64,000 bases of DNA from Pristionchus mayeri (taxonomy: Eukaryota > Nematoda > Chromadorea > Rhabditida > Neodiplogasteridae). The translations under genes and the position numbers were made by a program. The notes beneath the pieces are model-generated. The model did not search any database, was not told the DNA's origin, and worked only from the letters and a program-made list of their open reading frames with translations. Of the stretch, positions 20,670-33,718 are shown piece by piece. The stretch is from positions 27,757,469-27,821,468 of the forward strand of contig BTRK01000005.1 in assembly GCA_036245805.1 (NCBI GenBank). Direction: 5' to 3'. Position 1 is the stretch's first letter. Every line of letters begins with the position of its first letter.

Positions 20670-22531
20670 ATGGACTTCATAGTGAAGTTACTGCAGACAA
20701 GAGGCCATTCACTGGATGTGGACTCAATCGATCGGTGAGTACCGTACTCCTACCGTAGTCTATCCTGATCTCTTGAGAACCCGATATCTGCACATGCCTC
20801 GAGCCCTCGCTGCAATCTCAGTCTTCCTCTTCACTCGATCTTACGTGGGAGAACCAGTCCAGTGCTGGCTACCCAAGCAATTCACGGTACGAGAAGAGAT
20901 CAAGGACCAATTAGAGATACTCTGGGTCTACTGCAACTATATTTTCTGATTTGATTTCTCATCATTCTTCAAATATCGAATCTCAGGATTTCTGGGAGCA
21001 ATACGTGGAGACATATTGCCTCATAGAGGGATCCTACTACGTGAATATCAACTCGACCAATCTCCCGCACGCAGGTTAGCCATACATCTCATCGAATATC
21101 TCTTCTAAATGGATACTCCACTCAGAGGAGAAGAGGAAGATCATCTACTACCAGTGGATTCCCTTCATCGTTCTCTCTCTCGCTGCCGCTCTCTACATTC
21201 CACGAGTCATCTGGAGAATGTACCAGAAGAAATCGGGTCAGTTCAATATCCTGTTACCTTTTACTGGCTCAATTAAAGGAGTAGTATCAACTGAATTGTC
21301 CTGCTCAGGTCTGGATGTTTCCTCCGTGGCGACTGATCTGAAGAAGCGCGCGAGACAATTGGAATCAACTAAGATCCATCTGGATTCAAGTAAGTGAGTA
21401 GTTCTCTCTTCTTCTTCGATATGCTTCTTCAGCCAGGTTCTCCTCCAATCTCGGGGCAGCCATCCTCTTCCACAAGATTCTCTCCCTCTTCATCATCGTC
21501 CTTCTCCTCTTCATGCTCGAACACTTCTTCGGAGTGGGATGGGCACTCCAACAGACTGTCAGGGAAGCAGCCAGTGACTAGTCAATGAGGTTCATTGCAG
21601 ATGAACTTGTTCCGAGGCGTCGAATGGCACGAGAGTGCGCAGTTCCCCAGGGTGAGCACATTCAAAGAACAAATGACCTGAGACATTCTTAGATAAGTTC
21701 GTAACCAACTCAAGTGAATGCTTTGCAGGTAACATTCTGCGACGCGGAAGTGAGAGAGATGGGAGGACAGATCCACACTTGGACTGTGCAGTGTGTACTC
21801 ATGGTGAGGAAGGGGAATCAAGAGAATTCAAGTCGTTCTGCTGAGAATCAGAGAAGGGGAAGAGAAAAAAAGGAGATGAGAGATGAGTGCAGGTGAACAT
21901 GTTCAACGAGAAGATCTTCTTCGGAATCTGGTGGGCTCTCATCGTCGTATTCGTTCTCACGGGTGAGAGATCAAAGATCAGACGGTGACGTCATTGGGAG
22001 ATATTAATCAATTACTTACAATCTTCCTTATTCTCTCCTATTTAAACATTTTGAGCCCTGAACATTCTCGATTGGATCTTCTTTCTTCTCAATAGATCGG
22101 AGCAGAAACGAGTAATCATGGCACTCATTGTAAGTGTAATTCTAATGAATTCAAAAGGGAGACAAATAACAGGAGAAGGATCAGAAGACGTCTAAGTCGA
22201 TGGAAGATGCCTTCGTGACCTACGTGATGAGGAGATCGGGAGCGTCTTTCGTACGACTCCTCTCCTTTTCAGTTTCCCACTTTGAGGTGAGTAACCTAGG
22301 GAAACTGCTGCCCAAGCGTGCCCTCTATTGAAAGTAGACCCTGAGTCCTCTTCTCCTTCTGCCGTTCTCTATTCTGGTCCTAGACCGGATATCCGTATTT
22401 CTTCCCCTGAATGGATTGGATTCCAGATGGAAGACGTGGTTCGACCCCTGTGGGAGGACTATAGAACTGCCAGAGAGAAGAAAGCGGACGGAGACGACGA
22501 CAAACCATTCATCGATGATGAAGATCTCTGA
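20670..22531 (+). CDS. Innexin C (gap-junction subunit, 355 aa)
   Basis: Twelve exons join in frame: 20,670-20,734, 20,778-20,886, 20,987-21,074, 21,126-21,236, 21,309-21,389, 21,433-21,557, 21,601-21,651, 21,729-21,803, 21,893-21,962, 22,056-22,129, 22,173-22,286 and 22,427-22,531. They total 1,068 nt. Motifs are RSYVGEPVQCWLPKQF, TYCLIEGSYYVNI, IIYYQWIPFIVLSLAAALY, the third-helix region (ILFHKILSLFIIVLLLFM), AQFPRVTFCDAEVREM and NMFNEKIFFGIWW. The N terminus is short and lacks the usual DRLNYxYT string, reading DSIDRTRYLHMPRAL instead. The tail is acidic, ending DKPFIDDEDL. It is probably a tandem duplicate partner of innexin B, with the same exon style and orientation. Confidence 0.92.
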
Positions 22532-22901
22532 AGAGAGATTGATAAAATTATGAAATATTCCATTTGATTAGTTGAAGTATACAGTGGTAATAGACAAAAA
22601 TCGTATAGGAGCATATGAACTGAACGTATGGGAAAACAGCTTAGGGGAACATGTGAGGTGGCTCATGCAAATTCGCATTCTCTCACAATTCACATTGAAT
22701 TTCTCGCAAACAAGGTGAGTGTTCCCTTCTCTCCTCCCTCTTTTCCACCCAATCGATTCAATCAGCACTGAATCAGAGGAGAAGAGAAGGAATCTCCCTC
22801 TGAGTGCTCCCGTTCACTCACTCGATCTCCCTTCCATTGGAGTCTTCTGAAGAGGAACGACACTCTCCCCTCCTCCCTCTCCCTCTCCTCCCTCTCTCAA
22901 T
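22532..22901. other. Intergenic, pyrimidine-rich
   Basis: No gene seen. On the plus strand it is rich in CTCCCTC from about 22,700 and runs into the start of the C2-domain gene. It probably holds that gene's promoter or 5' UTR. Confidence 0.4.
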
Positions 22902-25900
22902 ATGCTTCGTTCATTCTCTCGTTCCGATAGTGCGTGCATCACTCGTCGATTCTCCTCCATGTCCTCCTCTTCCCTTCCGTCTCCCTCTGAACCCCCCGAC
23001 ACCTCTGCTCCCTTCATTGCGGTTCTCGTTAATCTCTGTCTCGATCGGGTCGAAAACCTACCACTGGGTACGTACTTTATGAGTAAAAATAAGCAGCTTA
23101 ACTAATTTTGCCTTTTTTCCGTTGAATTTGTAACATCTAGAAAGGGATGAATCCGTATTCCTCACTCACAGTCATTCTAACTCTAGTCTTCACTTCCATT
23201 AGATCGTATAAATGAAGTATTCTTCGATTTTACAGAAGTGGCTGAGTTGCATCTGATCGCGCGAGTCTCTGGGGAGAATCGAACTCTGTACTCCTCACAG
23301 AAATTGGAAGGAGAGGAGGATGAGATCAACGACAAAGTCTCCCTCATCGTCGACGACATCGGGAGATCACTCACCTTCGAGGTCATTTATTCATCCCAAC
23401 ACTCGTTTTCAACCAATGATTATTCTCATAGAAATGCATCCCTTAGGTTATAATATTCCTCTTTGTGAGCACATTCCATTCCTCCTCCATTCCTTCCCCC
23501 GTTCTCTCTCGTGGAATTCGATGTGTCATTGGCTTGTCGCATGAAGCTACGGATTATTGTGCTCCCCTCACTCTCCATTGACACTTTCGATGCATGAATA
23601 GAAGGATTGGCATTCGACAAGACGCCTGATCAAATCCAATGTCACTCCTTCCCTTCTCGAATCCCTCCCTTCTCTCTTCTTTCTATGCGGAACACGTCAG
23701 TCGAGGGCACAATCAACGTCTCAAAGGGAACAGTTTGGGGATAACATAGTGGCATTCACTCCTTTCTCTATCGCCGAAATGCCACAATTCGAGCATCGGA
23801 GAGAGGAATGGAGAGAAGAGAACAGAATGAGGAATATGAGAGGGGAGGAATAGAAGGAGTGTTTGCTTTTCCTTTCCGGGCGATCGAATCGCGTGTTTCG
23901 AGGAAGAAGAGAAAAGATTTATAGGTGATTGGGAAGAATAAATGGAGGAAAGACAATGTGATCGATCGAGGGACACTCGAATTGGCACAGTGCAGATTAT
24001 TCAAGTGAGGGACACTTCATTCATCCATACAGTGCATCTCGACACACCCATAACACAGAGAAAACTAGTTCAAAAAGATTATACATCTACGATAATGGTA
24101 GCCTGGCAGATGGCAGGAGTTGTCGTTGGTGATGGAGCACATCTCGATCGCCTGCTCAGTCCAAGTCCATCCCATCACTGCATCCCAGAAGGAAGAGGTA
24201 CGGAGGAGGAATGATGCCAATGATGATATTTACGAGAATGATCACTGTCATGCCATTTTATCGGAGCGAAACCTTTTCGAAGAATTGTTATCTCCTGGGA
24301 TAGTTTTATCTGTTTCTCTTCAACTGAAACAAAACTAATTAGAGTGCACTTTGAGAAGGTTACATTGTTTCCACTCTGCTTCTCTTCAGTTCTGCAAGAG
24401 ATGGGGCTCAGCTGGAGTGAGAGTGGAACACGGAAGATCTGTAGGAAGAGGTACTCTTCCCAACCACATCCAGTAGATCATCAGCACTGTAGACAATACT
24501 TTAATAAATTAGTCCAAGAAAGTGTAGTATCGATGAAACTTCGTTGACGGCAAATAAATATTTGCAGCAAACACAGCCGAATGCTCCATCATCAACATCG
24601 TCCTCATCAAGGGATTCAACATTGGCAAGTTTTATCATTTGCACGTACCTTTTCTTTCTTAGTAAAACTCTTTCATTCTCGGCAAGTTGGTAGAGAGTAG
24701 GGATGACAAAGGAAGGATGCGAAAAATCAAAAATCGATTGTTAAAATTAAACGATTATGTAACATCGTGATTTTACTGGAGGAATGTGTTCATGGTACGT
24801 ACACCCTCATATCCAAGTGTAGTTAGCGGGGGTATCAATATTCATTTAAAAATTCGAAAATCGAAAATTCGCGAAAAATACCAATCCTTCATTCATTCAT
24901 TCATTCATTTATTCCGTTAGGGTTAGAGTGCAATAATATGGTTGTGGTTGCTTGGCAGCAAGGGAGGGGAAGGATTTTCGGAAGGATTTTTCAATAAGTC
25001 GGAAGGATGTAAACATTTTTGGACGTATAAGTATGGAAAAATGATCCTGAATAGATTTGGAATCGATTGGAATCAACTCTTCCATATGTTTCCTAACTAA
25101 TTAACATGTTATGACCGATTTTTGGAATTGAAAATCTCGAAAAAATCCTTCCTTTGTCATCCCTACTAGAGACGGAAGGACTGGCCTCTCAATTCTTTCT
25201 TCATTCAGGCGAGACCGATGATCCTCCTGACGCTGCGGTGAAGTTCAAATTGGGCACTGAAAAGTACAAGAGTAAGGTAAGCCACTCTGTAAGTCAATCG
25301 ATAATCAGCCACTCGTAGGTCATCACGAAGTCGATCGAGCCGGAATGGGGCGAATCGTTCGAGATGAGATTGCCGAAGGGAGTGGAAGTGATGGAGATGC
25401 AAGTTGTGTGCAGGAGGAAGAAGAACCTCATCTCTACTGGAGAGGTACGGGAAAGAGCGAAAAGAGGAAACTATGAATCTTCAGTGTCGTGTTCTTATAT
25501 GCCATAGACCTCTGAATGAGAACGAATAGTTGTAAGGAATTCTTCATCTCCTCTTCAGTTGCATCTCTCTGGTCTTCCTCGCGACAAGGCCATTCGTCAG
25601 GAAGTCATTCTAGGCCCCAAGTCCTCACTCGACATCATCGTCTCCGTTCCTGCTGGTCAACTCCTTTACAATTCCATTTCGACTTTCTTCTCTGTCGATT
25701 CTCCTTTTCCCTCATTTCTCCATCCTCTGGTATGGTTTTCCCAGTAGGATCCTACTCATTTCCCTACTAGGCTATCTTCTCCCTTGCAGATATCGGATAA
25801 GATATCTTCTCCCTTGCAGGATTCACTAACAGCAGTGTCCTCGCTAACGTCGCCCCTGCTTATGACAATCGATTCGTGAATCACCCAACTATGAATTAAA

Positions 25901-27805
25901 TGATGAAATACTTTCAGAGCGTTCTCAACACGTTCAGAGCCATTCCAGAAGTTGGGGAACTCGTTGTGAAGAGTGAGTTGATGTAGAAAGGGTTATTGTT
26001 AATGGATGGTTGATCGAAGTATTCGTTCGAAATGCTAATTTAATAAAAACTGATATTACAGTAATCCGTGCTGAGGAGGTGGAGGCGATGGATCTCGGAG
26101 GGAAAAGCGACCCTTTCGCCATCCTTCGAATGGGAAATCTACGTGTTCGCACCCACACGCACTATGCAACTCTCTTCCCTGAGTGGAACAGACTATTCGT
26201 ACTGTGAGATTACTTCCTCTTTCTTTAATTAGATACAGTATTTTTATTTAAATTCAGTAAATTTGTCTACAAAGAGTATCAGGGAAAACGGGGTAGATTG
26301 GAGAGGAAAGAGGACGAATGTGATCATTTCAGTCCAGTGGAAGATATTCATGCAATCGTGGATGTCTCTCTCTTCGATGAAGACAGTACGGGCAAGGCTG
26401 ACTTCCTCGGAAGAGTCTCCATTCCACTACTGCAGGTTAGAAGGAGAGGCCAAGGATGCACATGGACGATAGTGACATGAGAAGAAGAATAATTGAAAGA
26501 TGTATAATTATGTTCTGAATATGTGCCCGCAACGAAATCTTTCTGTGAATATTCCTTCAGATCAATGGATGGGAGCGTCGATGGTTCCCTCTCAAGGATC
26601 GAAAATTGTTGAAATCAGCGAAGGGAAGAGTTCTTCTAGAGATGAGATTACAGTACAACTTGGTAGGAATTGGTCTATCGACAATTGATTTCCGAGTGCT
26701 CCAGATTCGCGCAGTCATACGTACATTCACTCCACGAGAGAAGGAATATCTAATGGTCACTCCCAAATTCAAACCATCCGTGCTCAAAGCATCAGTCAAT
26801 GAGATACGGTAGCTCACTTGTCTAGATGGTGACCAACGAGAACTGGTTTATTTCAGTCGATTCGGATCTTCGTTCACTCCGATCTTCCAGAGTATCGACG
26901 ATGTCATGAGGTGGAAGAAACCGAGTGTCTCCTTCCTCTCAATGATCGTCAGTTGAGGAGATGGAAAATATGCAGGAAGAATTAACTTCATCTTCTAGTT
27001 CACCCTTCGTCTTTGATCACATAGACAAGTGTAGATAATTTGAAAGAAGAATGTGTGTATTCATTGATTGGTTCTCATTGAGATCTTTGTCTTCGTAATT
27101 CTGTACATCGAAGTCTTCCATCTCCCGATGTTCCTCGTTGTCCTCATCCTCAATACCAGTTGGAATGCCTTCGTATCCACTGAGAAAGGACCACTGACGC
27201 CCCCGCCAACACCCAAGGAAGTAAGCCAATTAAGACAAATCTCGAAGAAATATCCTCGATTAGTACTGAAAGAAGCAGTGAGATAATGGCCACTCGTGCA
27301 CTTAATATCCTGATTCCTCATTCCTTTTCCCTCCCTCCATCCATCGATGGGTAGATGATGACCCTTGAGAATGACTCGAACACGTCGATTCTCTCCATCT
27401 CGGACACTCTGCTCGAATTGCAAGAGACACTCGCATTCATCACTCTCCTCATTCAGAGATTCCGGAAGTGAACACTTTATTCCCATTATTCTGAACTCCC
27501 ACGGATGAAAAAAATACAAATTCCATTGGAGTATCCTAAATCCTTTGAGTGCTTCGGACATGACCTCTCCTTGGCTCACTTGTCTTGCCATTTTCGTGCT
27601 CTCAGCAGCTACAGTACTCCTCTACCTCGTCCCGCTTCGTTATCTCGTTCTGGCATGGGGTACGGTAGACGATCCACATTAAGGAATCAATAGATTATTA
27701 GGCATAAACAAATTCACGAAGCGTCTGAGGAAACCGCCGAACTTCGTTGACAACAACGAACTGCTCGATTTCCTCTCGAGAGTTCCTTCTGATAGACAAT
27801 TAAAG
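22902..27805 (+). CDS. MCTP-type protein: C2 domains and C-terminal two-pass membrane region
   Basis: MCTP proteins sit in the ER or endosomal membrane and bind Ca2+ or phospholipid through C2 domains. The 5' part is tentative: 22,902 to about 23,067, then 23,237-23,380. Firm later exons begin near 24,565 with [13 protein letters not shown], a C2 start that uses a GC donor. They continue through [46 protein letters not shown] sequence at about 26,062, [31 protein letters not shown] and [13 protein letters not shown]. The membrane region is [11 protein letters not shown] and [20 protein letters not shown], then the family-defining [17 protein letters not shown] and [14 protein letters not shown] (27,702-27,805). 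The third C2 keeps the Asp pair of DEDSTGK. The end after 27,805 is unresolved: reading on gives a stop at 27,878. A stretch of about 1.1 kb (23,381-24,560) probably hides exons I could not place. Confidence 0.88.
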
Positions 27806-28389
27806 GTCAGTGATAGAAACTATTTGGTCTTTAGCTCCCCATACTCTAAATTCATGACAGAGAAATGTAAATTATAAATTGAGGAATGGGCCGAATTGAC
27901 TCCTACGGATTCGTTCACGGAGGGGAGTCAACTTAAGAAATCTGTAGACAACAAACTGTAGACCTCGCTAGATTTCATTGTTGACTAAGTTGTCATTAAC
28001 ACAAATCAATTCGCCTTCTAAGTACGAGTTTTGGGTAGCGATTGCTCACAGTGAATGAAAATAACAAAGGTTCGATAAACTTTGAACACATACATAAGTT
28101 CCAGAGCTCTTAATACAATCAAATATCAATTATCAGTTGCGAAATTATGTATTGTCCAAAATATAAACGGACAATAGCAAATTAGGCCAAGTAATGGAGC
28201 AATCCAAGCTTCCGTAATTCAAGTAGTGAAGAAGATGTAAAGACAGACAACCAGGGGTTGTCGTCCCGAGAATACACACTCACAGCAATTACAGACTAAT
28301 GTAGTTTATCACAGAACTTTTATCAGTTGTAAGAGAAGTATTCACAAAGTTCAGATTAATATTTACAAAGATACTTCGTACAATTTTAG
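27806..28389. other. Intergenic between convergent genes
   Basis: No further exon of the C2-domain gene can be placed with confidence. The sequence is AT-rich with short inverted words (GAATTGACTCCTACGGATTC and GGAGGGGAGTCAACTT). It presumably holds both 3' UTRs. Confidence 0.4.
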
Positions 28390-31300
28390 TTACGAATTCT
28401 TATACGCCCGTCTCTCCCTGTCCCACCTCCTTTTGTCGTCTAGGGCCAGCTTCTCCCAGACACTTCGTTTCTTGCTCCCGACCCTCTTCCACGCCTCGGC
28501 AGCCTCCTTCTGTGTTCTATACTCACCAGGATGGGCCATCCTCCACAGAGCCATCGCTGTACGGGGCTTCTTGGGCTCCTTTCCGAGTCGTTTGTTCTGA
28601 AATCGTTTACCTCAGACAACGATCAGAGACTTTAGTCAAAATAGCACTAACGATATAACCAGTCCGTATTTCCCCACTTTTATTTCGGATCTAATGAACC
28701 ACCACCTCCGGGGTGCACTATACATAATAAAAGGAATACATCAATAAGAGAAAATACTTGCCCAATTGGTGGTGAGGCGTAGGCGATCTGCGAGGACCTG
28801 AGAATATGTAGTATCATACATCGTCGAATTCCAAGGACACGTCAAAGCTTCCAAGTGCTTATGGGGAGGAGGGGGAGGGGGGGGAGGGGGTAGGGAAAGA
28901 AAGAAAGAAAAATAAGTTATCATAATTTCTTTGCTTGCGTAATAAACATTTTTTCAAAAATGCCTCGCAAGTCCAGGGTTCAAGGCAAGATATGCCAATT
29001 CGCCCTATGCCGTTTTTTACCAGCCATATATCTCCAAACATTTGGATAACTTCGTACCAAAAATATCCAAATTCATACACTAATCAAAAGTAGAGCTAAA
29101 GACGAACTAAAAAACTAACTTTATCAGCATCCTCTTCCTCCTCTTCCATCGACGACGACGGCACTGCTCTACAAGGGAGAGAGACTACACTCCACCTACT
29201 ACTCAATTACTCTGATCCACCCCTCCATTCCCATAGGAAGTGCACTTGTGCTGCGTACCTGCAGTCTCTTCCATCTGCAACGTCGAGGAAGTCATTCTCG
29301 GAGACGACGACACTGGCAGCTCCTTCCTCTTCCTCTCCTCCCAGAGTGAAATCGTCCTTAGAATTATCTAGCTTCTGCATTTTGAGTGCCCCGTCCAACC
29401 CATTCTACGTATTTACCATCGCGAATCGATCTCGCATAATATACAGTCAATTCATTTAAACCTTGAATTAACTCACAATGATACTATCCTCCTCCTCATC
29501 CCTCTCCTCCATCTCCTGCTGCACTTCCGTTACTCGCATCGAACTGAATTGATTACACAATAAACTAACTTTAAATATAACAAAGAAGAATTAAATTCCC
29601 CACTTGGCCAAATCGGCCTCCATCTTCTTCTTCTTCTCATCCTCAAGCTCCTTCTTCACAACCTCCATTTCTCGTCCCATAGAGGATATCTTCTCATTGA
29701 ATGCCTCCTCACTAAATTATTCGAATGTTCAAACAGACGACGATCGAGATATAGGGAGAACAAATAAGCAATAATTCCGCGTACATCTTCTTCCTCTCTT
29801 CCTCCATTTCCCTCTTCTGGGTGCTCATCTCTTTTTGAATCTTCTTCAGCTGCGAAGTGAGCAGCTCCATCTCAAGTTATTACCATTCCCTTAGAGATGG
29901 TAGGAAAAATATATCATAATTATAACGTTCACTCCTCTCTCTCTCTCTCTCTCTCTCCGTACCTTCTTCTCCTGGACTGAGAGATTGCTCGTGAGATTGT
30001 TCCTCAATTGCTCCATCTCATCCAAATGAGTCGATTTCATGAGAGCCATATCAGAAGTGAATCGCTCTATCTGAGCAAAAAAACAATGAGCATGTCCACT
30101 TGCATAAACAAGTCTTCGGGGGGCACTAGGTAGGATGATCACCGTAGAATGATAACCCTCCGGATAACAAAGTATAGTACCCTTTACCAGTATCCTCACA
30201 TTTTTCGGTAATCATCCGACAGTATCATCCGGCCTACTGCCCTTCAGGAGGAGGAGGGACGAACCTGAGCACGAGATGCCACTAGTTCCTCATCCAATTC
30301 ACATTTCTGCTTCTCCAGTTCGGACAACTGCAATTAAACATTGAGTCATTAATCCAAGGGGTTATCATATAGATTCGTTCTCACATTCTATTCCCCCTCT
30401 CTCTCTCTCTCTCTCACTCATCACACTCCCCACCTTCTCTCTATTCTCTCCAATCGTCTTCTCGGCCTTTCCGATCTCCGCCGTCAACTTCTCTGATTTC
30501 TCCCTCTCTGCATCAATCGATTTCAGCGCATTCATCAATTTCTCCTGGAAACAAATGTTTATTTCAATGTATAGTTCATATATTAGCAGAACACTCCAAT
30601 TTTGTTTTGGTGTACCTCAACTTCAGAGATGCTTTCTTGAGATTTCTTCAGCAGACGTGAAAGATTCTCACTTTCCTGCAAATCGAACTCGCAATTCATA
30701 ATCTGATAATTATCGGAAGGATGTCAACAATAGACTTTCTTGATTGTCAATGTCAACCATAGACTCACCTGAGTCTTCTCTTCGATAATCTGTTTCTGTG
30801 TATTCACTTCTATCTCCAATTCCCACTCCCTTCTCTCTTCCACACTCTCCGTCTCTACAGATGCCTAAAGAGAATAATGAAGAACTGGAACAGAAAAGGC
30901 TGCCCACTACTCACATCCACTAATCGTGCGATTCTCTTCTCCTCCCTCAGTTCCTCCTCAGGCGGAGTCGGCGACACTCTCGTCTGCAATTCCTTCTCTC
31001 TCCTCCCTCTCTCCCCTCTCCTCCCTCTCACCGTTCTTCTCTCTGCCAGATTGGCATTATCCATTCCCTGGATGGTATCCTGCATCTCCTTGAGTTGATC
31101 CATGTGTTCATGTGTGATGTGTACTCTCTCTGATTCGAGTATCTCTGATTGCAGTAGTGATCTCCTCTGCAATGAGTTCCCATGAGAACTTTCCTCCTCT
31201 TCTTCTCCATCTGAACCTTCTCATTCCTCAGATATTCCTCCTTCTGTTTCTCCATCTCCAATCATTCTCTTCCTCTCCCCTCTCCTCTCCTCCTCTCACC

Positions 31301-32748
31301 TCATCAATCCGTCTTTCTCTCTCCTTCACATCTCCCTTCAGTGTCTCCATCTTCTTCTTCCACTTCATCTCTTCCTTCTCCCTCTTTCTCTGCTCATCCA
31401 TCGAGGTTCTCAGAAAATTTGCCGTCTCAAAATAATTATTTTGTTTATTCGATTATGCTTCATCTAACTCCAATAATTTAGAATATTGAAAGGGTCAATC
31501 ATTACGATGATATGAGAAATGAATAAAAGTAAATGAGCCAATAAGGTCAGTTAGTGAGAGAAAGGGGGGGGGGGCTGACCTCTTCGAAGAGATGCTTGAG
31601 TGCCAGTTTGGCTGCAGGCACAGTGCATACAGTGTTCCATCTGAAATAGAGTGGAGAGAGTGAATGAGGGAGGAGAGAACTTACCGAGACTCAACCATCG
31701 ACGACAGATTCACGTTAGAAGTATTCGACTGCATCGACTGAATCACCGCGTTCCTGCAATTATAGAGATAAAGAGGCGAGAGAGGAGAGGGGGGGAGGGG
31801 AACAGCAAAGAAGGGGAGGGGGACAACGCACATCTTCTCCATCTCATCCTCGCAGTATCTCTTCTCCTCCATGAGTGTCCTCTCCGATTCATCATCTTCT
31901 TCGCCCCCCTCTGTTTTTCGAAAAATAATTGAATGTAGATCCTTCTCATCTCTCATCTCTACCCTCTATGAGTCCATTCATCCTCCCCCTTCCTCCTTCA
32001 CTCACCTTCATGGATCGTTCCTCCTCGAGTCCCTTCAGTCTCTCACTCAATCCCTTCAGAGTACGAGAGAGAGTCTGCAATCTCTCCTCTCCTCCTCCTC
32101 CCTCCCCTCTTCCTCCACACCTTCCTCTGATTGATCATCTCCTCCGTGCTCCACTCCGTGCAATAGATTGATGCAACCAACTCCAATTCATTGTGAACAT
32201 GTTCCTCAAGGTAGATCTTCTTTATCCCTTCCCTTCCCCTCCCTACCTTCCACTTCTCGTCCGTCTTCTCATCCATCTTCCTCTCCCCCTCTTCCATCTT
32301 CGATCTCATCAACTGAGTCTGCAGTCTCTTGTTCGCTGCATTCGCCTCTTCGTACTTCCGCCTGCACACAAATCCGTCTTACGTGTGAATTCATCACAAC
32401 GTTGAGCGAAAATCTGATAATCTAAAGTTTCTTATCTAAATCATCGCTTCATAGATTAATAATATTATTTTTTTGAATAACAGTTGAGAAAATAGAAAGG
32501 GGGATTTACTTGACGACGACCAGTTGCTGGCTGAGGTTATGCTTGAGTCTGGCTGTATCCGTGTCTCGCTTACGCTCCTCAACACAATCATTACCAGCTA
32601 CTCATTCGATTGTGGACAATGAAATGTCCCTCCTACCCCTCTCCCTCACCTTGACTTGCATCTGGACGATCTTCTTATCGGCGATCATCTTGTACTCTCT
32701 GTACTTCTCAATCTCCGCCCTCATCTGCTTCGTCATTCTCACTCGCAG
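28390..32748 (-). CDS. Kinesin-4 (KIF4-like chromokinesin): coiled-coil stalk and C-terminal HMG box
   Basis: About 24 exons join in phase from 32,748 down to the TAA at 28,390-28,392. Checked ones are 32,748-32,650, 32,577-32,510, 32,361-32,247, 32,204-32,121, 32,074-32,006, 31,908-31,832, 31,753-31,685, 31,640-31,580, 31,425-31,300, 31,255-31,190 and 31,166-31,032. The rest run to 28,596-28,390. Kinesin-4 stalk landmarks appear in order: MTKQMRAEIEKYREYK, KRKYEEANAANKRLQ, NELELVASIYCTEWSTEE and RWNTVCTVPAAKLALKHLF. A long heptad-rich coil follows, then acidic EEEEEDADK. The last exon is an HMG box (GKEPKKPRTAMALW, SKKRSVWEKLALDDKRRW, RERRAY). Family members usually end in a Cys-rich tail, so the HMG box is unusual. 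One intron near 28,775 needs a GC donor (TGG|GCAAGT). The upstream exon is at 49,945-50,049 and the motor is at 59,230-60,046. Confidence 0.85.
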
Positions 32749-32785
32749 CTGCAATATGAGAGGCCGTCCGAGAGAATTTACCATA

Positions 32786-33520
32786 GGCCGTACAGTGAAA
32801 AATGAAATTCCTTCCAGAATTGTCCCCAGGGGTAACTTTTCACGTAGAGTTCGAAAATCGACCTTAGAAAGCCGTATCTCCAACCGCTCATTTTCTGTGT
32901 CGCACTGCTGATGGACGGTCGGTTTTGGTATCACTCGAACGGCGTCTCCAAACCCCATAATTGTATAGATATTCTGAAAGATCTCGACGAGATAAGCATT
33001 TTTACTGTTGGCTGTGACAGGCTAGCTCATTTGTGAAAAATATTATGGCCGTTTGAATGTTTCAAAAAATCGTCCTAAATTTGTATGCCATACTTATACG
33101 CTTTTTTATTATTTCATTCGATTTCCCGTGGAAAAGTACCCCTAGGGTATTTTTTTGAAGGGAAATTTCGTTCCTGATGGGGGTCGGCCAAGTTGCCGAA
33201 CGAAGGCGCATTCCATTTTTTCGCAAATATTTTGAGTTCTAAGTCGAGCCAGTGAGAATCACGGTCAAATCTATTTAGTTTATAACTGTACTAAGGTAGG
33301 GCAAAAATATCGAGTATAAAGAATTTTCATTATCTCAATTCGGAAAAAATCGAATTTCTTCATTTCGATTTTGTCCATGTTTTGTCCATGTCCCATCCAA
33401 CATTACTTTTTGAATTCTAATTCCTAATTTTCTTTGCAAATCTAGTAGTACGTAGTCAGAAAATATTAAACATGGGGCCTTCCCTAGTAAGGAAGGTAGG
33501 CATAATTTTGCTTGAAAACG
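32786..33520. repeat. Left inverted arm
   Basis: It matches the reverse complement of 49,017-49,853 end to end with scattered substitutions and small indels, including CCCCTAGGGTA and GGTCGGCCAAGTTGCCGAAC. The open frame around MGFGDAVRVIPKP exists in both arms, but its differences there are mostly amino-acid changing, so I do not call it a gene. Confidence 0.85.
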
Positions 33521-33718
33521 TAAGATTGAGGGGATCGAAAAAGAACAAATTTAAATTTAGAGCGCTGTTTCGCTCGAATCCATCTAATACTACTATTATA
33601 ATACTTAGCCAAACCAAAAAACTTGTCTTGTTTGTAATATTGCGAAATATCAGTCGTTTTCGAAAAAAATTTTTTCATGTTTCCAAAAAAATCATTTTTT
33701 AAAGGCTGAAATTATTTG

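Noticed and set aside
27061..27591. 176-codon minus-strand open frame
   Set aside because: It is antisense to the membrane-region exons of the MCTP gene, which match the family order.
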